21,154 nt of DNA from contig CBDTXZ010000041.1 in NCBI GenBank assembly GCA_965364515.1, forward strand, positions 1-21,154, written 5' to 3'. This DNA comes from JAHEDH01 sp965364515 (GTDB lineage Bacteria; Actinomycetota; Acidimicrobiia; Spongiisociales; ZC4RG35). The translations under genes were made by a program, and so were the position numbers. This document shows positions 14,824 to 20,329 of this stretch, one piece after another (within the stretch, counting starts at the first letter, position 1; the number at the start of each line of letters is the position of its first letter). The notes under the pieces are model-generated. The model was not told where the DNA came from and did not search any database. It saw nothing but the letters and a program-made list of their open reading frames with translations.

Positions 14824-16128
14824 GTGACACCCCTGCAGATCGTCCTGGTTGGCATCCTGTCGGTCTGCATCGGAGCCTCGGGATTCTTCTCTGGCTCCGA
14901 GACGGCCATCTTCGCACTCCCGCGCGAACGCGCCACGCAACTGTCCGATCGAGGAACGCGCGGTCGGCGCCTCGCATCGCTCGTGGCCGATACCGAATCG
15001 ACGCTCGGCACCCTGCTCATCGCCAACAACTTCGTCAACATCCTCGGCGCCTCGGTCGCAACCACGCTCGCCATCGACTTCGTCAGCGCCGTCATGGGGC
15101 GAAGCACAGGAGAGGCTCTCGGGCCATGGCTGGCGACACTCGTGGTCACGGCCGTCGTCCTCGTGGTCGGCGAGATCACACCCAAGACGCTGGCTTCGCG
15201 GAGACCGGAGCAATTCGGCCTGTTCGTGGCGCCAACGCTCTGGTGGCTGGGGAAGGTGCTGGACCCGGTGGCAAAGGTCTTCGTGGGGATCAGCCGGCGC
15301 ATTCTGCGTCTGTTCGGCGTGAGCGCCGACTCGGTATCGGCTGCCACCGAGCAGGACATCATGGCACTCGCCGCGATGTCGCACGAGGCAGGCGAGATCG
15401 ATGCCGCAGAACGCCAGATCCTCGAATCGCTCTTCGACCTCGCAGACCGGCCGGTGCGCGACGTCATGACGCCGCGACTGGAGGTGGTCGCCCTCGAAGC
15501 CGGGGACGCCGAGAGGACCGCCAGGAAAGCGGTGACGATCCACGCGCACAGTCGCTTCCCGGTCGTCAAGACCGGAGGGACGCTCGACGACGTGGTCGGC
15601 ATCCTCTACATGAAGGACATGGTGCGCCAACCATCCGACGGAGCGATCGACAGGTTCCTGCGCGAGCCTGTGTTCGTCCCTGAGTCGACACCCGTTCTGT
15701 CCGCGCTGCAGCAACTCCGACGTCAGAAGATCAGCTTCGGCGTCGTGGTCGACGAGCACGGTGGTGTGGAGGGAATCGTCACCGTCAAAGACCTGATCGC
15801 AGAGTTGGTCGGCGACATCCAGGACGAATACGACCCCAAAGAACCCACGATCATCGCGATGGGCGAAGACCAGTGGGTCGTCGAGGGCCGGGTCCCCGTA
15901 GAGGATCTCGAAGAGGCCATGGGCCACGACCTTCCGGATGGGCCCTATTCGTCCGTGGGTGGCCTCTATCTGGCATTCGCCGGTCGGATTCCGACTGCGG
16001 GCGAGGAGACCGAGATCGACGGATATGTGTTCCGGATCATCCGAATGGATCGCCGTCGCATCGATCGACTCCAGGTCACGGCGACCTCGGAAGGAACAGC
16101 CAGACGGAACGAGCAGGCCGCTCAGTGA
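14824..16128 (+). CDS. CNNM/CorC-HlyC family membrane protein (DUF21-CBS-CorC_HlyC)
   Basis: This 434-residue membrane protein belongs to the hemolysin C/CNNM family, tied to Mg2+ (or Co2+) efflux and homeostasis. The N-terminal DUF21 membrane domain (1-175) shows FFSGSETA (21-28), ANNFVNI (68-73 region) and GEITPKTLA (116-124). Two CBS domains follow (about 205-335; RDVMTPR at 212, VDEHGGVEGIVTVKDL at 309), which bind adenine nucleotides in relatives. The C-terminal CorC_HlyC domain (about 343-420; VEGRVPVEDLEEAMG, SVGGLYLAFAGRIP) is complete. The start is GTG, 7 bases after the receiver gene, with only a weak GAG-type Shine-Dalgarno. Its stop overlaps the next start (GTGA). The transported ion is inferred from the family. 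Confidence 0.92.
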   Translation: MTPLQIVLVGILSVCIGASGFFSGSETAIFALPRERATQLSDRGTRGRRLASLVADTESTLGTLLIANNFVNILGASVATTLAIDFVSAVMGRSTGEALGPWLATLVVTAVVLVVGEITPKTLASRRPEQFGLFVAPTLWWLGKVLDPVAKVFVGISRRILRLFGVSADSVSAATEQDIMALAAMSHEAGEIDAAERQILESLFDLADRPVRDVMTPRLEVVALEAGDAERTARKAVTIHAHSRFPVVKTGGTLDDVVGILYMKDMVRQPSDGAIDRFLREPVFVPESTPVLSALQQLRRQKISFGVVVDEHGGVEGIVTVKDLIAELVGDIQDEYDPKEPTIIAMGEDQWVVEGRVPVEDLEEAMGHDLPDGPYSSVGGLYLAFAGRIPTAGEETEIDGYVFRIIRMDRRRIDRLQVTATSEGTARRNEQAAQ

Positions 16129-16355
16129 TCGCTGCTTCGTTCGACACTCTCTATCGGAGGCTCGTGACCGCCGTCGAGCGGTATCACTCGGTCGATCGCT
16201 CCACTGAAACGGTGGAGCTTCTGGCAGAGGCACACTGGGAACTCCACCTGGCGAGACGAGCGATCGCCGAAGAACGAGAACGGCTCGAGTCTCTCGGTGC
16301 CATCTATACGAGGGACGACCGGCGTTGGCTCGACGGTGTCGGTATCGGCGCCTGA
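16125..16355 (+). CDS. small conserved-looking protein of unknown function (76 aa)
   Basis: This small frame starts with GTG and overlaps the CNNM-type stop as GTGA, a typical coupled arrangement. I do not recognise the protein. It reads as two or three amphipathic, charged helices (FDTLYRRLVTAVERYHSV; TVELLAEAHWELHLARR; IAEERERLESLG) and ends DRRWLDGVGIGA. There is no signal peptide, membrane segment or cysteine. Its codon use is like that of its neighbours. Tight linkage suggests it partners the membrane protein or the receiver, but this is inference. Without the overlap it would be a weaker call. Confidence 0.6.
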   Translation: MIAASFDTLYRRLVTAVERYHSVDRSTETVELLAEAHWELHLARRAIAEERERLESLGAIYTRDDRRWLDGVGIGA

Positions 16356-16394
16356 GAACCGTTTCAGATCTCGAAGACCCGCGGCGCCCGCCTC

Positions 16395-16787
16395 TCAGTC
16401 GAGAACGGCGATCGCCTCGACCTCGATGAGCAGGTCCGGCCGAGCGAGGGCAGCCACTCCGATCAGGGTGCTGGCGGCCGGCGAGACGTCGCCAAACAGC
16501 CGACGGCGGCCCTCGATGAACTGGGCACGGGAGGCCTCGGTGTATCCGACCACGTAGGTGGTGATCCGGGCGACATCTGCCGGGGTGCCGCCTCCAGCCG
16601 CCAGAGCTGCTCCGAGGTTCTCGAAGGCCACGATGGCCTGGTCCGCAAGCCCGTCTGCGACGCTGCCATCGGGTCTGATGCCGACCTGACCGCTGATGTA
16701 CAGCGTCGTCGATCCGGTCGCTCGGACCACATGGGTGTATCCGCTCGGCTGATGAATCGCTGGTGGGTTGATCTTCTCGATGGACAT
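16395..16787 (-). CDS. RidA-like protein lacking the catalytic Arg
   Basis: This 130-residue member of the RidA/YjgF fold family shows TTLYISGQVGIRPDG (27-41), the helix AIVAFENLGAALAAGG and ALARPDLLIEVEAIAVLD at the end. In active imine deaminases the PARS motif supplies an Arg; here the site is PAAST with Ala105, so 2-aminoacrylate deaminase activity is unlikely, and the protein belongs with the divergent Rid subfamilies. The ATG at 16787 has AGAGG about 7 bases upstream; the ATG at 16817 adds a stretch outside the fold. A TAGGAT box at 16842-16837 may be its -10. The F420/PPOX-type gene lies 140 bases upstream on the same strand, so the two may be separate transcripts. Confidence 0.88.
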   Translation of the reverse strand: MSIEKINPPAIHQPSGYTHVVRATGSTTLYISGQVGIRPDGSVADGLADQAIVAFENLGAALAAGGGTPADVARITTYVVGYTEASRAQFIEGRRRLFGDVSPAASTLIGVAALARPDLLIEVEAIAVLD

Positions 16788-16927
16788 CTCGGACCTCTCA
16801 CGCCGGGTGCCCGGCACTGCGATGGTTTCGGATCAGATCCTACGACTGCCCGCACGGCGATTCCCACAGCCGGAGCACGACCGGCATCCGTGGTGCACAT
16901 GGACGGCCGACCAAACCGACACGGGTC

Positions 16928-17338
16928 TCAGGTCGCCGACCAGCCGCTGACGCGTTCGACCGTGACATCTATCCAGGGCCCGAGCAGCTGACCTGCCGAT
17001 TGCGAGTACCGGTCGCGATGTCGACGCTCGACCTCCTGCTCGACCGCCGTCACGACGCCCGCGAGGCCGTCGACCCTGACCCACCACAGGAGACTCCAGT
17101 CGTCGGCATAGTGATCAGCGAGGAGTACGACCCGCGGATCCGATTCGATGTTGGCGAGGCGACGGAGCCGGCGCGTGCGTTTCGGCTTGCCGTCGACCGG
17201 AATCACGATTCGGTCGTCGCCGATCGTCGTGAAGACGACCGGCACGAGATGACTACCACGATCGGCGTCCACCGTCCCGAGCACAGCCGACGCAGACTCC
17301 TCGAAGACCCTCCAGGCGTCGCTGTGCCCCAGGCGCAC
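16928..17338 (-). CDS. PPOX-class/F420-dependent oxidoreductase-like protein (TIGR03668-like)
   Basis: This is a flavin/F420-binding split-barrel protein of about 136 residues. Visible motifs are SAVLGTVDADRGSHLVPVVF (17-36), IVIPVDGKPKRTRRLRRLAN (45-63) and the block SDPRVVLLADHYADDWSLLW followed by WVRVDG, which is typical of actinobacterial TIGR03668 proteins annotated as PPOX class F420-dependent. The substrate is unknown. Start choice is uncertain: GTG at 17338 has AGGTGA about 7 bases upstream and gives the usual family length, whereas the ATG at 17386 would add 16 residues (MPRRPPTGTPVRSGDT) that look unrelated to the fold. The gene sits upstream of the RidA-like gene on the same strand. 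Confidence 0.82.
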   Translation of the reverse strand: MRLGHSDAWRVFEESASAVLGTVDADRGSHLVPVVFTTIGDDRIVIPVDGKPKRTRRLRRLANIESDPRVVLLADHYADDWSLLWWVRVDGLAGVVTAVEQEVERRHRDRYSQSAGQLLGPWIDVTVERVSGWSAT

Positions 17339-17625
17339 CGTGTCACCTGACCGAACTGGGGTGCCGGTCGGCGGCCGTCTCGGCATCGGTCACGCGGACC
17401 ACCAAGGCGAGTTCACCAGCCACGCTCCGACTGTAGAGGACACCCAGCCACCCTGTCGATGCATGTTCTGATTCTCGGCGGCCCGGACCTGGTGTGTTCC
17501 GGACAAAAGGGGCCGGGTTCTTGAACCCTCCGCCTCCGGAGCGCCGCGACCACGGCTTCGGATGCCTGCGGTCCATTGCGGCGATCGCGATCGTGCACAG
17601 ATGCGTTCATGCAGAGTGGCTGCCC
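17339..17625. other. intergenic stretch without a credible gene
   Basis: Three short minus-strand frames of 65-79 codons overlap each other here in all registers. None has a Shine-Dalgarno, a recognisable fold or neighbour-like composition. The only structure seen is a set of short GC hairpins around 17505-17540. No tRNA was found, although GGGTTC/GAACCC at 17515-17528 looks superficially like a T arm. Confidence 0.5.
17505..17528 (-). terminator. weak candidate terminator downstream of the 17626 gene
   Basis: On the minus strand GGGTT-CAAG-AACCC (17528-17515) is followed after 6 bases by TTTT (17508-17505). It lies about 100 bases past the stop of the methyltransferase-like gene. The stem is only 5 bp, so the call is weak. 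Confidence 0.3.
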
Positions 17626-18264
17626 TCATACGAGCCCGATCGTTCGGTGCCGAAACAGGTAGCCGAACGGCGACCTCGTGTAGGCGATGCCGCGGCCGCG
17701 CCGGTGAAGGCCTTCCGGCGTGACCGTGGTCGGTCGTTTCGGGATCAGATAACTCTCCAGATCACGCTCGGTGATCACGTATTCGCTTGATCTGGCCTCG
17801 ACCACGGCGGCGAGGGAGTACTCGGGACTGATCGAGGCCATTGCGACATCACCATGGCTCGAATTGACGAGCAGCCACCCTTCCGATCGGAGGTACCGAG
17901 TGCAGTGCTCGGAGACGAATCCGGCGTAAAGGGAGACCAGCAGGCCTACCGAGTGATCGGCCACATCGAGCTCAGACCGATAGTCGCCGCCGATGAAACG
18001 CCAGGATGCGGTGTTCGGACGAAGGCGGTAGCGGTCGATGATCTCGTCCACGCCTGCCTCATCGGCGAAGAACCGGGCGGCCTGAAAGTCGTTGTCGACG
18101 TAGGTCACGCTGTCGAAGACGAACGAAGCAGCGACATCGACGAACGAACCGGGATACAACACAGGGGTGTCTCCGACGAGTTCGGCAACTGCTCCGAAGA
18201 GTCGCAGCCGGTCACCCGGATGGCGGTCTTGCTGCCCCCAAAGACGTCGAGTCGAATCCTTCAT
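17626..18264 (-). CDS. conserved unknown with methyltransferase-like Rossmann motifs
   Basis: The product has 212 residues and resembles a conserved actinobacterial family of unknown role. VLYPGSFVDVAASFVF (35-50) followed by VTYVDNDFQAARFF reads like motif I and the acidic motif II of a class I SAM-dependent methyltransferase. GGDYRSELDVADHSVGLLVSLY (92-113) and LRSEGWLLVNSSHGD (125-139) read like motifs III to VI. The usual GxGxG is replaced by YPGSxxD. The C-terminal third (LIPKRPTTVTPEGLHRRGRG and AYTRSPFGYLF) is rich in basic and aromatic residues. The start is ATG at 18264, 7 bases after CATCCT, which could be a poor -10 box; no Shine-Dalgarno is seen. Methyltransferase activity is inference and the substrate is unknown. 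The gene appears to be transcribed alone. Confidence 0.8.
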   Translation of the reverse strand: MKDSTRRLWGQQDRHPGDRLRLFGAVAELVGDTPVLYPGSFVDVAASFVFDSVTYVDNDFQAARFFADEAGVDEIIDRYRLRPNTASWRFIGGDYRSELDVADHSVGLLVSLYAGFVSEHCTRYLRSEGWLLVNSSHGDVAMASISPEYSLAAVVEARSSEYVITERDLESYLIPKRPTTVTPEGLHRRGRGIAYTRSPFGYLFRHRTIGLV

Positions 18265-18384
18265 CGACTGCAGGATGCCACGACGCCCACACCCGAGCCG
18301 GCCTGGCCTTCAAGCCTCCAGATCACTCGGCGCCAATCCCACTGCGAGATCTGTCCGACCCTAGAGAAGCGGTCCCAAACCAGC

Positions 18385-18406
18385 GGGCCGCCCCGAAGGG
18401 CGGCCC
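18385..18406 (-). terminator. strong UUCG hairpin terminator after tRNA-Pro
   Basis: On the minus strand GGGCCGCCC-TTCG-GGGCGGCCC forms a perfect 9-bp stem closed by a very stable UUCG tetraloop. It begins 16 bases after the tRNA CCA end. A short T run (GGTTTGG) follows. It most likely ends the tRNA transcript. Confidence 0.75.
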
Positions 18407-18422
18407 TGACCTGGGGTTTCTC

Positions 18423-18499
18423 TGGTCGGGACGGTGGGATTTGAACCCACGACCTCAGCGTCCCGAACGCTGCGCGCTGCCAAGCTGCGCCACGTCCCG
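18423..18499 (-). tRNA. tRNA-Pro (anticodon CGG), CCA encoded
   Basis: The gene folds into a full cloverleaf. The acceptor stem is CGGGACG (18499-18493) with CGTCCCG (18433-18427), discriminator A, and CCA encoded at 18425-18423. The D arm is GCGC/GCGC. The anticodon arm CAGCG-TTCGGGA-CGCTG gives anticodon CGG with G37, as usual for tRNA-Pro. The T arm is GTGGG-TTCAAAT-CCCAC and the variable loop is short. It reads CCG codons, which are common in this GC-rich genome. Confidence 0.96.
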
Positions 18500-18507
18500 A
18501 TGGTCCG

Positions 18508-18537
18508 AGAATACCTGCTCGGCTCGAGTGCATCCAA
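18508..18537 (-). promoter_or_regulatory. promoter of tRNA-Pro
   Basis: On the minus strand TTGGAT (18537-18532), an 18-base spacer and TATTCT (18513-18508) precede the tRNA. Transcription would start at about 18501, just before the mature 5' end, so little or no 5' leader is expected. Confidence 0.55.
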
Positions 18538-18550
18538 TGTGCGACCCGGG

Positions 18551-18589
18551 CGGGTGACCATTTTGGCGTAGTCACCCGGAATGGTCACC
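18551..18589. repeat. three-part dyad cluster (GTGAC half-sites) between divergent promoters
   Basis: CGGGTGACCA (18551-18560) is complementary over 8 bases to GTCACCCG (18571-18578) and, in a shifted register, over 8 bases to TGGTCACC (18582-18589). The two pairings exclude each other. The cluster lies between the tRNA-Pro promoter and the CAP-gene promoter. Since it should be upstream of both transcripts, it is more likely a protein-binding operator than an RNA switch. Confidence 0.5.
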
Positions 18590-18596
18590 TGCTGCA

Positions 18597-18626
18597 TTGG
18601 GCCTCATAGGCCGAAAGGCCTATCCT
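18597..18626 (+). promoter_or_regulatory. promoter of the CAP-like gene with a palindrome in the spacer
   Basis: TTGGGC (18597-18602), an 18-base spacer and TATCCT (18621-18626) precede the GTG at 18635 by 8 bases, so the mRNA would be leaderless. The perfect palindrome ATAGGCC-GAAA-GGCCTAT (18606-18623) fills the spacer and runs into the -10 box, where a bound repressor would block RNA polymerase. Confidence 0.5.
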
Positions 18627-18634
18627 CAATCGCC

Positions 18635-19303
18635 GTGCGACTCGCCCCCATCGCCGCATTGCTGTGCCTCGTCCTCTGCTTCGGGGCCCTGCCCGCTTCC
18701 GCCGATTCGGTGGACGCTGCGGTCGCGAACGCCAGAGGAGGAGGTCTCGGGATTCAGGCGGATGCAGAGGCGACCGCCAATGCGTCGGCGGCGCGCCAGG
18801 CCGCAAACCTCGCAATCGGTCACGCCTCGATCAGCCATCTGACGTCAGTCTGCTCGAGAGCTGCCGAGATCGTCGGTGCCGGACCATCGGTCGATCTGGT
18901 GTTCGCCGGGTTCCGCGCCAGTCCGAGCCACTGGTCCAAACTCACCGACCCTGGATGGACGTCGATGGGCACCGGGATGGCACAAGGATCCGACGGCAGG
19001 CTCTACATATCGGTCGTGTTCTGTCAGGGTGCCGGCGGTGGATCTTCGGCACCGGCACCGGCCCCTGCTCCCGGCCCCACACCGCAGCCGACCCCCCGGC
19101 CCGGTCCAACCGGCACCCCGTCCACGGGCAGCCCGGCGCCGACGGTCGAACCCGTTCAGGTCGAAGTCGACCTCGTCGGACTCCTGACGGCGATTCTGGG
19201 CACGTCGCTGGATTCGCTCACGGCGTCTGATGAAGCAGACAACCCCATGGCATCGCTGCTTGGTGGATTCGTCAGCCTGCCAACTGGCGTGACGATCGTC
19301 TGA
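18635..19303 (+). CDS. secreted CAP/SCP-like domain protein with Pro-rich linker
   Basis: This secreted protein of about 222 residues has a signal peptide at residues 1-23 (RLAPIAALLCLVLCFGALPASA, cleavage after ASA). Residues 28-132 resemble a CAP (SCP/PR1/YkwD-like) domain: VANARGGGLG, AARQAANLAIGHASISHL and VFAGFRASPSHWSKLTDPGW, then MGTGMAQGSDGRLYISVVFC. His99 fits one CAP-site His, while the usual Glu-Asn segment reads AAEIVGAG. Cys73 and Cys130 could form a disulfide. A Pro/Ala/Gly/Thr-rich linker (about 136-173) leads to a hydrophobic C-terminal tail (179-222). The GTG at 18635 is chosen because the signal peptide starts there and a promoter lies just upstream; the ATG at 18581 would disrupt the signal peptide. 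The stop abuts that of convergent asd. Confidence 0.78.
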   Translation: MRLAPIAALLCLVLCFGALPASADSVDAAVANARGGGLGIQADAEATANASAARQAANLAIGHASISHLTSVCSRAAEIVGAGPSVDLVFAGFRASPSHWSKLTDPGWTSMGTGMAQGSDGRLYISVVFCQGAGGGSSAPAPAPAPGPTPQPTPRPGPTGTPSTGSPAPTVEPVQVEVDLVGLLTAILGTSLDSLTASDEADNPMASLLGGFVSLPTGVTIV

Positions 19304-20329
19304 TCAGCCCTCGGCCGCCACCAGCTCTGCGAGTTGCACCGCATTCAGCGCGGCGCCTTTGCGGAGGTTGTCGCCCACGACCCAGAGATTGATGCCACCG
19401 GGCGCCCCCACGGTGTCCCTGATCCGGCCGACCAGAACATCGTCCAGACCCGCCGAGTCGAGCGGAGTGGGGACTGCATCGGTCCACGCCTGCACGCCCG
19501 GAGCCGCCTCGAGGAGCGCCACGGCCTCGGCCACGTCCATTCCACGTTCGAACCACATCGTCGCAGCGATCCCGTGACCGGTGACCACTGGCACCCGCAC
19601 ACACGTCGGCTCGATCTCGATGTCCGGTGCTTCCAAGATCTTGCGAGTCTCGTTGACGAGCTTCCACTCCTCGTCGGTGTATCCCTGCTCCTTCGCGGAC
19701 CCGGCGAAGGGAATCACATTGAATCCGATCGGGGCGACATAGACCTCGGAGCGGGGCTTCACGTAGCCACCCTCGCGAAGCGCGTCGGGATCCGAACGGA
19801 GCGCATCGGTCTGTTGCATCAGCTCCGTGATCCCTGCCATCCCCGATCCCGACACCGACTGATACGACGTTGCAACCATCGAACGCAGCCCTGCTGCGCG
19901 ATGGAGCGGCCCAGCAGCCATCATGAGATCCATGGTCGTGCAATTCGGATTCGCGACGATGCCACGCGGCCGGTTGCGGATCGCCTCGTCGTTGACATCG
20001 GCCACGACGAGGGGGATGTCCGGATCCATACGGAACGCCGACGAATTGTCGATCACCACTGCTCCTGCCGCAGCGAACTGAGGCGCAAATCGCTTCGAGC
20101 GGTCGCCACCCGCCGAGAAGAGCGCGATGTCCACCCCGGCAGGATCGGCAGTCTCGAGGTCCTCGACCGTCACCGAGCCCCATTGGGTCTCGACCACGGT
20201 CCCGGCAGACCGCGCCGAGGCGAACAGCCGAATCTCCTTCACATCGAAACGGCGCTCGGCGAGAATCGACACGATGGTCCGGCCCACCGCACCGGTGGCT
20301 CCCACGACACCGACGTTCATGGGGCTCAT
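19304..20329 (-). CDS. asd: aspartate-semialdehyde dehydrogenase
   Basis: This 341-residue NADPH-dependent enzyme reduces aspartyl phosphate to aspartate semialdehyde, the second step of the aspartate pathway to lysine, diaminopimelate, threonine and methionine. It shows the nucleotide-binding GVVGATGAVG (7-16), the nucleophile Cys130 in NPNCTT, TSYQSVSGSG (with Gln157) and the base His252 in VPVVTGHGI. It is full length. The ATG at 20329 overlaps the lysC stop (ATGA) and has AGGAGGT 6 bases upstream inside lysC, so asd is translated in tandem with lysC; a second in-frame ATG lies three codons in. The 3' end touches the CAP-like gene with no terminator between, so the two convergent mRNAs may overlap. 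Confidence 0.96.
   Translation of the reverse strand: MSPMNVGVVGATGAVGRTIVSILAERRFDVKEIRLFASARSAGTVVETQWGSVTVEDLETADPAGVDIALFSAGGDRSKRFAPQFAAAGAVVIDNSSAFRMDPDIPLVVADVNDEAIRNRPRGIVANPNCTTMDLMMAAGPLHRAAGLRSMVATSYQSVSGSGMAGITELMQQTDALRSDPDALREGGYVKPRSEVYVAPIGFNVIPFAGSAKEQGYTDEEWKLVNETRKILEAPDIEIEPTCVRVPVVTGHGIAATMWFERGMDVAEAVALLEAAPGVQAWTDAVPTPLDSAGLDDVLVGRIRDTVGAPGGINLWVVGDNLRKGAALNAVQLAELVAAEG

Noticed and set aside
14758..16233. Minus-strand open frame of 491 codons opposite the CNNM-type gene
   Set aside because: Shadow of a well-supported membrane protein; the product is His/Asp/Arg-rich without motifs.
17505..17545. Possible tRNA or tRNA-Sec remnant suggested by GGGTTC/GAACCC
   Set aside because: No acceptor stem, anticodon arm or 7-base T loop can be drawn around it.
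17343..17629. Three overlapping minus-strand small frames in the intergenic stretch
   Set aside because: They overlap in different registers, lack ribosome binding sites and have no motif, so none is preferred.
18551..18634. Riboswitch in front of the CAP-like gene
   Set aside because: The best promoter places transcription at the start codon, so the hairpins would not be transcribed; operators fit better.
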